Below, piece by piece: positions 50,723-58,809 of a stretch of 64,000 nucleotides of DNA. Source of the stretch: CADEED01 sp035502995 (GTDB lineage: Bacteria; Pseudomonadota; Gammaproteobacteria; Steroidobacterales; Steroidobacteraceae); assembly GCA_035502995.1 (NCBI GenBank), contig DATJTW010000010.1, positions 3,144-67,143 on the forward strand. Direction: 5' to 3'. The notes under the pieces were generated by a model. The model did not search any database, was not told the DNA's origin, and was given only the letters and a program-made list of their open reading frames with translations. Within the stretch, counting starts at the first letter, position 1. Each line of letters begins with the position of its first letter. A program made the translations under genes and the position numbers.

Positions 50723-51661
50723 GTGTCCGCGGCGCTGGTCGATCATCTCTGGCAGTCCGTCGGCGTGTTCGCGCTGCTCTGGGGTGCCGCCGCGCTGGCC
50801 CGCGGCAGCAGCGCCGCCGTGCGGCTGTGGACCTGGCGCCTCGCCGCGCTGAAATTCCTGGTGCCATTCGCGGTCTTGTTCGCCGTCGGGCGCTGGGTCG
50901 GTTATCCGGTCGCGTTCACCACCGACGAGGTGCCGCCATTGCTGTCGTGGCTGGTGGATGGCCTGACGCCGATCGCGGCGCCGGCGCGCACGCACGAGGT
51001 GGCCGGCCCCGCGCTGGCCGGCTGCGTCCTGGTGTTGCTGGCGGCGTCGATCGCCGCGGCGCGCGTGATCCGCGACCACCTGCGACTCGAGCACGGACGA
51101 GTCGAAGCCGAGGCGGCGCGCGCCGCGCTCGATCCCGACGACACCGAACCCGGGCTCGGTTTCCTGCGCGGCGCGCTGTTCGCGGCGCTCGCGCTGCTGC
51201 TGGTCTCGACACCGCTGATCGGCGGCGCGGTCGAGGATCACCGCTTCGGCCGCGAATTGCTGGTCGAGAACTCGCGCGCCTTGCGCGACGCGGACGTGGT
51301 CATGACGCAGGCCGCGCCCGGCATGGGCGAACGCATGCGCATCCGAGTGACGGCGGGGGGCGTCTTCATCCGCAACGCCACGTTGCAGGAACTGGCCGGA
51401 CTCGCCTATGGCGTCAGCCGCTTCATGGTGCGGGGCCAGCATTTCGTCACGAGCCAGAAGGACGACTGGCTGATCGGCGAGCGATTCGACATCACGATCG
51501 CGGGCCGCATCGTCGAACCCGGCCGATTCGACACGTATGCGCTGCGACGTCCCGTCACGCGCATGCTGGCGAATCGATATGGCTACGAGCTCTACCTCAA
51601 TGGCGACTGCCAACCGCCCTGCGGGCGGTATGGCGTGCCGATACCGGAGAAACCTCTATGA
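50723..51661 (+). CDS. BlaR1-like paralogue lacking the metallopeptidase motif, DUF3738-like tail
   Basis: A 312-residue protein with a GTG start five bases after the previous stop. MSAALVDHLWQSVGVFALLWGAAAL matches the opening of the preceding protein (ALLDHLWQS). The four-helix plan is kept (LAALKFLVPFAVLFAVGRW, AGPALAGCVLVLLAASIAAARVI, FLRGALFAALALLLVSTPLIGG). The whole HExxH peptidase segment is missing, and the C-terminal half is a DUF3738-like sensor (FIRNATLQELAGLAYGVSRFMVRGQHF). Likely a non-catalytic co-receptor. The stop overlaps the next ATG (ATGA). Confidence 0.8.
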   Translation: MSAALVDHLWQSVGVFALLWGAAALARGSSAAVRLWTWRLAALKFLVPFAVLFAVGRWVGYPVAFTTDEVPPLLSWLVDGLTPIAAPARTHEVAGPALAGCVLVLLAASIAAARVIRDHLRLEHGRVEAEAARAALDPDDTEPGLGFLRGALFAALALLLVSTPLIGGAVEDHRFGRELLVENSRALRDADVVMTQAAPGMGERMRIRVTAGGVFIRNATLQELAGLAYGVSRFMVRGQHFVTSQKDDWLIGERFDITIAGRIVEPGRFDTYALRRPVTRMLANRYGYELYLNGDCQPPCGRYGVPIPEKPL

Positions 51662-52035
51662 AGAAGCTGATCTTGCTGGCCGCCTTCGCCGCGCTGTGTG
51701 CGGCCGGCGAAGCTCCCTCGCCCGCGCGTGCGCAGCTGACTCACTACCTTGCGGCGCTGAACACGGGCGACCGTGGCGCGTTCGACGCCTACCTCGCTGA
51801 CAACCTCGCGCCGTCGCTGGACCGCGCCGTCGCGCTGAGCGCGCGCGACACGATGTTCAAGGATCACGGCGGGTTCGACCTGGTGAGCGCCACTGAGAGC
51901 TCGCCGAATGCATTGCACGGCAAGCTGCGCGGTCGACGCACGCACGACCTGCTCACCGTGACGTTCGAAGTCGAGCCGCAGGCGCCGCACCGCCTGTCCA
52001 ACTACTCCGTGCTCTGGGACAAGCCGACGAAGTGA
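51658..52035 (+). CDS. Small exported NTF2/SnoaL-like protein
   Basis: A 125-residue protein with a signal peptide (KLILLAAFAALCAAGEA) and a small alpha/beta domain (LTHYLAALNTGDRGAFDAYLADNLAPSL, then HGKLRGRRTHDLLTVTFEVEPQAPHRLSNYSVLWD) resembling NTF2/SnoaL-type folds. No catalytic residues can be assigned. It is the last gene of the BlaI operon, coupled by an ATGA overlap, so it is probably a periplasmic component of that sensor system. Convergent with nrdB, 18 bases away. Confidence 0.75.
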   Translation: MKKLILLAAFAALCAAGEAPSPARAQLTHYLAALNTGDRGAFDAYLADNLAPSLDRAVALSARDTMFKDHGGFDLVSATESSPNALHGKLRGRRTHDLLTVTFEVEPQAPHRLSNYSVLWDKPTK

Positions 52036-52053
52036 CCGCCGGCGGGCGGGACG

Positions 52054-53106
52054 TCAGTTCGCGTCCCGTCCGCCGATGAGATCGAGCTGCCCTCTCCGCG
52101 CGACCCGCCGGTCGAACAACCCCCACGCGCCTTCCTGCCCGTGCCACGCGCCGCCGGTCGCGGCTTTCGCATATTCGGTCGCCCGCGTCTCGAAGAAGTT
52201 CGCGTGCTCGACGCCGTTCAGCATCGCCGTCAGCCACGGCAGCGGGTGTTCCTTCACGCCGAACAGCTGCGGCAGCCCGAGCTGCTTGAGGCGCCAGTCG
52301 GCGATGTAGCGGATGTACTGCTTCACCTCGGCGGCGCCGAGACCTTCCACCGGACCCATCTCGAACGCGAGGTCGACGAAGCGGTCTTCCAGCGTGACGA
52401 CCGTCTTCGCGCAATCGGTGATGTCGTCCTTCACGGACTGCGACAGCGCGCCGGTTTCCTGCGCGAACGTGTGGAACAGCCGGATGATGCCTTCGCAGTG
52501 CAACGTCTCGTCGCGCACGCTCCAGCTCACGACCTGGCCCATGCCGCGCATCTTGTTGTGCCGCGGGAAGTTCAGCAGGATCGCGAAGCTCGCGAACAGC
52601 TGCACGCCCTCGGTGAAGCCGCCGAACATCGCCAGCGTGCGCAGGACGTCCGCGTCGGTGTCTACGCCGAAGCCCTGTAGATAGTCGTGCTTGTCGCGCA
52701 TGGCGGCGTAGTCCATGAACGCGGTGAATTCGCTGTCGGGCATGCCGAGCGTCTCGAGCAGCAGCGCATAGGCGGCGATGTGCACCGTCTCCATGTTCGC
52801 GAACGCCGCCAGCATCATCTTGATCTCGGTCGGACGGAACACGCGCGCGTAGCGCTCCATGTAGTTGTCCTGCACCTCGACGTCCGACTGCGTGAAGAAG
52901 CGGAAGATCTGCGTCAGCAGGTTGCGCTCCGCGTCGGTGATGCGGTTGTTCCAGTCCTTGCAGTCCTCGCCGAGCGGGATCTCCTCGGGCATCCAGTGGA
53001 TCTGCTGCTGGCGGCGCCAGTATTCGATGGCCCAGGGATAGCGGAACGGCTTGTAGGAACGCGACGGCGTCAGCAGGCCGGGCTTTGCGATGAGTTCGAT
53101 TTGCAT
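52054..53106 (-). CDS. nrdB: Ribonucleotide reductase, class Ia, small (radical) subunit
   Basis: A 350-residue di-iron protein: SYKPFRYPWAIEYWRRQQQIHW, ligands in QSDVEVQ, METVHIAAYALLLETLG (Glu106, His109 and radical Tyr113), FTEGVQLFASFAI and RDETLHCEGI. The C-terminal tail (ARRGQLDLIGGRDAN) is unlike the E. coli NrdB tail. It supplies the tyrosyl radical to NrdA. There is no purine-rich ribosome site before the ATG; the 3' arm of a long inverted repeat ends five bases upstream. Downstream of nrdA. Confidence 0.95.
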   Translation of the reverse strand: MQIELIAKPGLLTPSRSYKPFRYPWAIEYWRRQQQIHWMPEEIPLGEDCKDWNNRITDAERNLLTQIFRFFTQSDVEVQDNYMERYARVFRPTEIKMMLAAFANMETVHIAAYALLLETLGMPDSEFTAFMDYAAMRDKHDYLQGFGVDTDADVLRTLAMFGGFTEGVQLFASFAILLNFPRHNKMRGMGQVVSWSVRDETLHCEGIIRLFHTFAQETGALSQSVKDDITDCAKTVVTLEDRFVDLAFEMGPVEGLGAAEVKQYIRYIADWRLKQLGLPQLFGVKEHPLPWLTAMLNGVEHANFFETRATEYAKAATGGAWHGQEGAWGLFDRRVARRGQLDLIGGRDAN

Positions 53107-53110
53107 GATG

Positions 53111-53209
53111 GTTGGTGCCGGGTGGGGATAAGGGGAGTTGGCCGAGGTGAAGGTTCGCCGGTCGAGGATACGGGGCGCTAACTCCCCCTATCCCCCACCC
53201 GGCACCAAC
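53111..53209. repeat. Long inverted repeat filling the nrdA-nrdB gap
   Basis: Left arm 53111-53142 and right arm 53177-53209, about 32 bases each, differ by one inserted base and two mismatches. Both share GTTGGTGCCGGGTGGGG then ATA, GGGGAGTT and GC. The loop is 34 bases. In the nrdA-nrdB transcript it folds from the nrdA stop codon to just before the nrdB start, so it may control nrdB translation, RNA stability or termination. The end-to-end symmetry also resembles a small REP/MITE-like element. Confidence 0.8.
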
Positions 53210-55125
53210 TACTGACACGACAGGCACTCGTCGTACTTGGCTTCGTCGGACTCCGAACCCAGCGCCTTCACGGGTAGTTTGCGCGTGTTGTCCGCCTCGA
53301 CGCCGGCGAACCCGGCGCGCTGCACGCTCTTGCTGCGGCAGTAGTAGAGCGACTTCACGCCGCGCTCCCACGCTGTCCAGTGCAACATCAGCAGATCCCA
53401 TTTGTGGATGTCGCTGCGCAGATAGAGGTTCAGCGACTGGCCCTGGCAGATCAGCGGCGCGCGATCGGCCGCGAGCTCGATCACCCAGCGCTGGTCGATC
53501 TCGAACGCGGTGCGGAACACCGACTTCTCGTCGTCACTGAGCTCGTCGAGATGCTGCACCGAGCCCTCGTGCGCGAGGATCGACTGCCAGGTCTCTTCGG
53601 TGTCGAGCCCCTTCTGTCCCAGCAACTTCTTCAGCGCCGGGTTGCGCACGCTGAACGAGCCGCTGAGCGTCTTGTGCGTGTAGATGTTCGCCGGGATCGG
53701 CTCGATGCACGCGCTCGTGCCGCCGCAGATCACCGAGATGCTCGCGGTGGGCGCGATCGCCAGCTTGTGCGAGAACCGTTCCTGCGCGCCTTTCTCGGCC
53801 GCGTCCGGGCACGCGCCACGCTCGTCCGCGAGCACGCGCGAGGCGGCGTCGGCCTCGCGCCGCAGATGCTTGAACATCCGCAAGTTCGCCGCGCGTGCCA
53901 GCGCGCTCTCGAACGGGATGCCGTTGGTCTGCAGCCAGGAGTGGAAGCCCATCGCGCCGAGGCCGACGGAGCGTTCGCGCATCGCCGAATATTTCGCCGT
54001 CTCCATCGACGCGGGCGCGTGGTCGATGAAGTCCTGCAACACGTTGTCGAGCATGCGCAGCACGTCTTCGATGAACCGCGGCTCGCCGTTCCACTGCTCC
54101 CAGGTTTCGAAGTTCACCGACGACAGGCAACACACCGCGGTGCGCGCCTTGCCGAGATGGTCGCGGCCGGTCGGCAGCAGGATCTCGCTGCACAGGTTCG
54201 ACTGCTTCACCTTGAGGCCCAGCTCCTGCTGGTGCGGCGCGAGCTGCTTGTTGGCCGTGTCGCTGAAGAGAAGATAGGGCTCGCCGGTCTGCAGGCGCGT
54301 CTCGAGGATCTTCTGCCACAGCTGCCGCGCATTGATCTTGCGCACCTCGACGCCGGACTTCGGACTGCGCAGCGCGAACGAACGATCGTCGCGCACGCAC
54401 TCCATGAACTCGTCGGTGATGCAGATGCCGTGGTGCAGGTTCAGGCTCTTGCGGTTGAAGTCGCCCGACGGCTTGCGGATCTCGATGAACTCCTCGATCT
54501 CCGGGTGGTAGACGTCCAGGTACACGGCGGCCGAACCGCGCCGCAACGAGCCCTGCGAGATCGCCAGCGTCAGCGAGTCCATGACGCGCACGAACGGGAT
54601 GATGCCGGACGTCTGGCCGCAGCCCTTCACCGTCTCGCCGATCGAACGCACGCCGCCCCAGTACGTGCCGATGCCGCCGCCGTTCGACGCCAGCCAGACG
54701 TTTTCGGTCCACGTGCCGACGATGCCGTCGAGGTTGTCCTCGACCGCGTTGAGGAAACACGAGATCGGCAGGCCGCGCTCCGTGCCGCCATTCGACAGGA
54801 TGGGCGTCGCCGGCAGGAACCACAGCTTCGACATGTAGTCGTACAGCCGCTGCGCGTGCGCGCTGTCGTCGGCGTAGGCGCGCGCCACGCGCGCGAACAG
54901 GTCCTGCGTCGTCTCGCCCGGCAGTAGATAGCGGTCGACGAGCGTCGCGCGGCCGAAGTTGGTCAGCAGCGCGTCGCGCGATTCGTCCGTCCGCACGACG
55001 ATCGCGGCGCGCGCGGCCTTGAGGCCGTCCGCGGTCGCGGGGGCCAGCGAAATCGTCGTGGAGTTCTTGGTTCGCGTCTTGCGCACGTGTCCGCTCTGCG
55101 AGGTGGATGCCGTCTGTGTTGCCAT
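53209..55125 (-). CDS. nrdA: Ribonucleotide reductase, class Ia, large (catalytic) subunit
   Basis: A 638-residue enzyme: LPISCFLNAVEDNLDGI (active-site Cys), GGGIGTYWGGVRSIGETV, the catalytic NLCSEILLPT (Cys and Glu), AVCCLSSVNF (third Cys) and PTASISVICGGTSACIEPIPANIYTHKTLSGSF. The C-terminal redox pair is CLSC. The N-terminus lacks the ATP-cone that switches E. coli NrdA off with dATP, so overall activity control must differ. ATG 55125 is preceded by GGGAGAG. A cobalamin riboswitch and NrdR boxes lie upstream. Confidence 0.96.
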   Translation of the reverse strand: MATQTASTSQSGHVRKTRTKNSTTISLAPATADGLKAARAAIVVRTDESRDALLTNFGRATLVDRYLLPGETTQDLFARVARAYADDSAHAQRLYDYMSKLWFLPATPILSNGGTERGLPISCFLNAVEDNLDGIVGTWTENVWLASNGGGIGTYWGGVRSIGETVKGCGQTSGIIPFVRVMDSLTLAISQGSLRRGSAAVYLDVYHPEIEEFIEIRKPSGDFNRKSLNLHHGICITDEFMECVRDDRSFALRSPKSGVEVRKINARQLWQKILETRLQTGEPYLLFSDTANKQLAPHQQELGLKVKQSNLCSEILLPTGRDHLGKARTAVCCLSSVNFETWEQWNGEPRFIEDVLRMLDNVLQDFIDHAPASMETAKYSAMRERSVGLGAMGFHSWLQTNGIPFESALARAANLRMFKHLRREADAASRVLADERGACPDAAEKGAQERFSHKLAIAPTASISVICGGTSACIEPIPANIYTHKTLSGSFSVRNPALKKLLGQKGLDTEETWQSILAHEGSVQHLDELSDDEKSVFRTAFEIDQRWVIELAADRAPLICQGQSLNLYLRSDIHKWDLLMLHWTAWERGVKSLYYCRSKSVQRAGFAGVEADNTRKLPVKALGSESDEAKYDECLSCQ

Positions 55126-55221
55126 GTCGTCGCTCTCTCCCTGTGGGGGAACGGAAGCAACGCGATCTGCAGACAGCAGAGTTCGACGCTGCTGCCGGAA
55201 CACCCCGTCCGATCAGAAGTT

Positions 55222-55441
55222 GAAGTGTGCCCGGCAGGTCTCCTGGCTCACCGCTCGATCGCGGGACGTTCAGCCTTCCCGGAAGTCTTCTCCTTCCAGT
55301 GACTGCACACTTTTTCACAGGGAAAAAGTCACATTCCGCTTGCGGTCTACAGTTGCGGGGGCAGCTGCGGATTCGGCGAGCCTCTAGAGTTCGCCTCACC
55401 GCATTCCCTTTTCATCGCGCTCTCGCGCGAACCAGACACGA
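55222..55441 (-). ncRNA. Cobalamin (AdoCbl) riboswitch in the nrdA leader
   Basis: Read on the minus strand the leader has, in order, a P2-like hairpin (GGTTCGCGCGAGAGCGCGAT), AAAAGGGAATGCGGTG, AATCCGCAGCTGCCCCCGCA, ACTGTAG, CACTGG, GGGAAGGC, and the B12 box GAGCCAGGAGACCTGCC (55233-55249). These are the conserved blocks of the AdoCbl element in the right order and spacing. The 365-base gap 55126-55490 is mostly this RNA and its expression platform; a CAGCAG/CTGCTG hairpin follows it near 55170-55195. Repression of B12-independent RNR genes by this element is known in other bacteria. Confidence 0.9.
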
Positions 55442-55454
55442 CTAGATGTTGTGT
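55439..55454 (-). promoter_or_regulatory. NrdR box 2 (proximal), over the -10 region
   Basis: On the minus strand ACACAACATCTAGTCG fits the NrdR consensus acaCwAtATaTwGtgt at 12 of 16 positions by eye. It covers the -10-like CAACAT (55446-55451). The second box is exactly 15 bases further upstream. Confidence 0.75.
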
Positions 55455-55475
55455 TCGGCGGAAGGGCGTTGTCAA
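55446..55475 (-). promoter_or_regulatory. nrdAB promoter
   Basis: Minus strand: a perfect -35 TTGACA (55470-55475), an 18-base spacer and a weak -10 CAACAT (55446-55451). The start would fall near 55439, exactly where the riboswitch begins. Both elements lie inside the NrdR boxes, as expected for a repressor site. Confidence 0.65.
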
Positions 55476-55485
55476 CATCTTGTGT
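55470..55485 (-). promoter_or_regulatory. NrdR box 1 (distal), over the -35 region
   Basis: On the minus strand ACACAAGATGTTGACA fits the NrdR consensus more loosely (about 10 of 16) but lies 15 bases, i.e. 31 bases centre to centre, from the second box, which is the spacing NrdR pairs have. It overlaps the -35 TTGACA. Confidence 0.65.
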
Positions 55486-55490
55486 CGAGG

Positions 55491-56354
55491 ATGATCGTGA
55501 AGAAAGTTCTGAAGTGGCTGGGATTCGTCGTCGCGGGTCTCGCCGTCGTGCTGTGTATCGCCGTTGCCTGGGTCTTTTTCGCGTCGGAGCGCGCGCTGAA
55601 TCGCGAGCATGAAGCCGTCGCGGAGACCGTCGCACCGCTGTCGCTGGATCCGGCGGCGCGCACGATCGAAATCGCCGAAGGCAAACGTCTCGCGCGCATC
55701 GTCGGCTGCACGCATTGCCACGGCGAAACCCTGACCGGCGACGCGCCGCTCGACATCCCCAACGTCGCACGCTTCGTCGCGCCGAACGTCACGCAGATCG
55801 CGCCCCACTACGACGACGCGCAGCTGGCGACGCTGATCCGCCGCGGCATCCGTCGCGACGGCAAGGGCACGCTGTTCATGCCGTCGGAGATGCTCGTGCA
55901 TCTCTCCGACGCCGACCTCGCGAAGATCATCGCGTACGTGCGCACCGTGCCGCAGTCGGACGGCATCACCGAACAGACCCAGGTGCGGCCGCTGGGTCGC
56001 ATGATCGTCGCGATGGGTGACTTCCAGACGGGACCCGAGGCCGCCGCACCGTTCAAGAGCGCGGACATCCTCGTCGATCCCGCGGACGCGGTGAGCCGCG
56101 GCCGTTATCTCGTGATGAACGCCTGCAGCGAATGTCACGGCCAGGACCTCGGGGGCCGCGAGGTGGCGCACTCTCCGCCGCTGACCATCGCGAAAACCTA
56201 TTCCGAGGCGGACTTCGCGAAGCTCATGCGCGATGGCATCGCGCTCGGCGGCCGCCGGACCGAGCTGATGTCGCCGACCGCGGTCGCCCGGTTCTCCGCA
56301 CTGACGCCGGACGAAGTGTCGGCGATGTACCAGTTCCTGCAGGCGCGGTCGTAG
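55491..56354 (+). CDS. Membrane-anchored dihaem cytochrome c
   Basis: A 287-residue protein with an N-terminal anchor (VLKWLGFVVAGLAVVLCIAVAWVFF) and two cytochrome c domains. Haem sites are GCTHCHG (Cys73, Cys76, His77) and ACSECHG (Cys212, Cys215, His216); axial Met candidates are LFMPSEM and ELMSP. It is probably an electron carrier or dehydrogenase subunit facing the periplasm. The start is ATG 55491 or GTG 55497, the latter six bases after GAGGA. Divergent from nrdAB; the NrdR boxes lie just before it. Confidence 0.88.
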   Translation: MIVKKVLKWLGFVVAGLAVVLCIAVAWVFFASERALNREHEAVAETVAPLSLDPAARTIEIAEGKRLARIVGCTHCHGETLTGDAPLDIPNVARFVAPNVTQIAPHYDDAQLATLIRRGIRRDGKGTLFMPSEMLVHLSDADLAKIIAYVRTVPQSDGITEQTQVRPLGRMIVAMGDFQTGPEAAAPFKSADILVDPADAVSRGRYLVMNACSECHGQDLGGREVAHSPPLTIAKTYSEADFAKLMRDGIALGGRRTELMSPTAVARFSALTPDEVSAMYQFLQARS

Positions 56355-56427
56355 CGCGCACGCCGCGCTTGCCGCGCGGCGTCGCGCGCGAGAGCATCCC
56401 CGGAAGGAACTTTCCGGGGAGCTCTCG
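56352..56427 (+). repeat. Tandem GC-rich hairpins between cytochrome and M20 peptidase genes
   Basis: First hairpin (about 56355-56389): GCGCGC and CGCCGCGC with near-complementary GCGCGGCG and GCGCGC. Second (56389-56427): outer arms CGAGAGC/GCTCTCG and inner arms CCCCGGAA/TTCCGGGG with a 6-base loop. The second one contains the GGGGAG ribosome site and ends at the GTG start of the next gene. No T-run, so control of translation or RNA end protection is more likely than termination. Confidence 0.6.
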
Positions 56428-57842
56428 TGTTTCGACACATCGTTGCCGGCTGCGCGCTGGCCGTCTCTTCCATCGCCGTGGCCGCGCCGCATCCCGGCGA
56501 GGCGCAATTCCGTTCTCTATATAAAGAGCTGGTCGAGACGAACACCTCGCTCTCGGCCGGTGATTGCACGCTGGCCGCGCAACGGATGGCCGCGCACCTG
56601 AAGGCCGCGGGCTTCGCCGACAGCGAACTGACCATCTTCGTGCCGCCGGATCACCCGAAGGAAGGCGGCCTGGTCGCCGTGTATCCCGGCACTGACGCGA
56701 AGCTGAAGGCGATGCTGCTGCTGGCGCACGTCGACGTGGTCGAAGCGAAGCGCGAGGACTGGACGCGCGATCCGTTCAAGCTCGTGGAGGAAAACGGCAA
56801 CTTCTACGCGCGCGGCGTGATCGACGACAAATCGATGGCCGCGATGTTCACCGACTCGCTGGTGCGCCTGCGGGCGGCGAAGTTCAAGCCGCGCCGGACC
56901 ATCAAGCTGGCGCTGACCTGCGGCGAGGAAACCGCGAGCGCGCTGAACGGCGCGCGCTGGCTGACCGAGAACAGACGCGAGCTCGTCGACGCGGCGTTCG
57001 TCATCAATGAAGGCGCGTGGGGCGAGCTCGACAAGGCCGGCAACAGGGTCGCGATGCTCGTGCAGGCCGGCGAGAAGCTGCCGCAGGATTTCGACGTCGA
57101 CGTCACGAACGTCGGTGGGCACAGCTCGCGGCCGGTGAAGGACAACGCGATCTATCACCTCTCGGCCGCCTTGACGCGCATCGGCGCCTACGACTTCCCC
57201 GCGCAGTTCAACGACGGCAACCGTGCGTACTTCACCGCGATGGCGGAGATCCAGGACAAGAAGGGCGAGAAGGACATCGCCAACGCGATGCGCGCGTTCC
57301 TGAAGAATCCCGACGACACGGCGGCGCTGGCGCTCGTGTCGGGCAAGGATCCGTCGTGGAACGCGACGCTGCGCACCACCTGTGTCGCGACGATGCTCGA
57401 CGGCGGCCACGCCACCAACGCGTTGCCGCAACGCGCCCACGCGAACGTCAACTGCCGCATCTTCCCCGGCGTCGATCGCGAAGTGATCCGCGCGAAGCTC
57501 GCCGAGCTCGCGGCCGATCCGGCGGTGAAGGTGACGACCGGCGCGTTCCGCAACGGCGCCGCACCGGTGCCGCCGCTGACGCCGGCGATCCTAAAGCCGT
57601 TCGAGAAGCTCAATGCGAAATACTTCCCCGGCGTGCCCGTGGTTCCGGTACTGCAGGCCGGCGCGACGGACGGTGCGTTCTTCAACGCGATCGGCATCCC
57701 GACCTACGGCATGTGCCCGGTGTTCATCGGCCCGGATCTCGGCCACGTGCATGGGCTCAATGAATACGTCAGCGTGGAATCGCTGCTGACGGGCCGCGAT
57801 TTCCTGCACGAGCTGATCCAGGTCTACGCGACGCAGAAATAG
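56427..57842 (+). CDS. Exported M20 family metallopeptidase
   Basis: A 471-residue M20 peptidase with a signal peptide (IVAGCALAVSSIAVAA). Dinuclear zinc site: LLLAHVDVV (His101, Asp103), GVIDDKS, TCGEE, and late HGLNEYVSVES; the dimerisation domain contains VGGHSSRPVKDNAIYHL. Related to periplasmic dipeptidases/carboxypeptidases and aminoacylases. GTG start at 56427 with GGGGAG five bases upstream, both inside a hairpin. Possibly read through from the cytochrome gene. Confidence 0.92.
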   Translation: MFRHIVAGCALAVSSIAVAAPHPGEAQFRSLYKELVETNTSLSAGDCTLAAQRMAAHLKAAGFADSELTIFVPPDHPKEGGLVAVYPGTDAKLKAMLLLAHVDVVEAKREDWTRDPFKLVEENGNFYARGVIDDKSMAAMFTDSLVRLRAAKFKPRRTIKLALTCGEETASALNGARWLTENRRELVDAAFVINEGAWGELDKAGNRVAMLVQAGEKLPQDFDVDVTNVGGHSSRPVKDNAIYHLSAALTRIGAYDFPAQFNDGNRAYFTAMAEIQDKKGEKDIANAMRAFLKNPDDTAALALVSGKDPSWNATLRTTCVATMLDGGHATNALPQRAHANVNCRIFPGVDREVIRAKLAELAADPAVKVTTGAFRNGAAPVPPLTPAILKPFEKLNAKYFPGVPVVPVLQAGATDGAFFNAIGIPTYGMCPVFIGPDLGHVHGLNEYVSVESLLTGRDFLHELIQVYATQK

Positions 57843-57859
57843 GACCGCCGCATTGGAAA

Positions 57860-57894
57860 AGCGCCGTTCATTCCGGGCTGGAATGAACGGCGCT
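57860..57894 (-). terminator. Rho-independent terminator between convergent M20 and SDR genes
   Basis: Perfect 15-base arms AGCGCCGTTCATTCC / GGAATGAACGGCGCT with a 5-base loop. On the minus strand the stem is followed by TTTTCC, so it best serves the SDR gene (stop 41 bases away); on the plus strand it can also stop read-through from the peptidase gene. Confidence 0.85.
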
Positions 57895-57935
57895 GCGCTG
57901 ATTCCCGCGCGGCCTGACGACCGCACGGTGGCGCG

Positions 57936-58682
57936 TCAGGCGTTGTAGCCGCCATCGACGGCGATGGTCGCGCCGGTGATGAAGCTCGCGCCCTTGCTGG
58001 CGAGGAACGCGACGGTCGCGCCGATCTCTTCGGGTTTGCCGTAGCGGCCCAGCGCCGTGCCGCTCTTCAGCACCTGCACGAAGTCGCGTTCGTCGTCGCG
58101 ATTCATGTCGGTGTCGATCGGGCCGGGCTCGATGACGTTCACGGTGATGCCTTTCGGGCCGAGATCGCGCGCCCAGCCGCGCGTGTACGCGGCCACGGCC
58201 GCCTTCGTCGCCGAGTAGTCGGAGATGCCGGGCCACGGCGAGCTCGTGCCGCCCATCGAACCGATCGAGATGATGCGGCCGCCGGCCGTCATCAGCTTCG
58301 CCGCTTCGCGCACCGCGGCGTTCACGCCGCCGACGTTGACCGCGAACTGGCGCGCCACGTCTTCTGCCTTCACCTCGCCGACCGGCCCGGTGATGAACAC
58401 GCCGGCGTTGTTCACGAGGATGTCGAGATGGCCGAAGTGTTCGGCGACCTTGCGGACGAGCGTCGCGACTTCGTCGGCGCTGGCCTGGTCGGCCTGGAAC
58501 GCCGCGGCGCGCACGCCCTTCTCCTGCAGCTCGCGCACCAGCGCCTTCGCCTTGTCGGCGCTCGAGGCATAGCTGATCGCCACATCCGCGCCGTCCTCGG
58601 CCAGCGAGCGCGCGATGGCGGCGCCGATGCCGCGGGAGCCGCCGGTGACGAGGGCGACCTTGCCGGTGAGTTTCTTGTTCAT
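57936..58682 (-). CDS. Short-chain dehydrogenase/reductase (FabG-like)
   Basis: A 248-residue classical SDR: VALVTGGSRGIGAAIARSLAEDGADVAISY (NADP-binding), ILVNNAGVF, the catalytic SIGSMGGT (Ser), YSATK (Tyr, Lys) and VIEPGPIDTDMN. Substrate unknown; quinone- or aldehyde-type substrates are possible because it is divergent from a LysR regulator. ATG 58682 has AGGAGAAGG upstream; the longer open frame to 58982 overlaps that regulator gene. Confidence 0.94.
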   Translation of the reverse strand: MNKKLTGKVALVTGGSRGIGAAIARSLAEDGADVAISYASSADKAKALVRELQEKGVRAAAFQADQASADEVATLVRKVAEHFGHLDILVNNAGVFITGPVGEVKAEDVARQFAVNVGGVNAAVREAAKLMTAGGRIISIGSMGGTSSPWPGISDYSATKAAVAAYTRGWARDLGPKGITVNVIEPGPIDTDMNRDDERDFVQVLKSGTALGRYGKPEEIGATVAFLASKGASFITGATIAVDGGYNA

Positions 58683-58780
58683 AGTCCTTCTCCTGTTGTT
58701 GGTTGGTTCGCGAGTGGATTCGCGTTGGGGAGAGCCTATTGCCCGTTTGGGCGGCGATAAATCCGCCGGAAGTGACAACT

Positions 58781-58800
58781 TTATTTCCAATGGGAAATAA
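58781..58800. promoter_or_regulatory. AT-rich palindrome in the SDR/LysR divergent gap
   Basis: TTATTTCC-aatg-GGAAATAA, perfect 8-base arms, ending nine bases before the LysR start. It is notably AT-rich in this GC-rich DNA. Likely LysR operator and part of the divergent promoter. Confidence 0.65.
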
Positions 58801-58809
58801 TCCCGGCCC

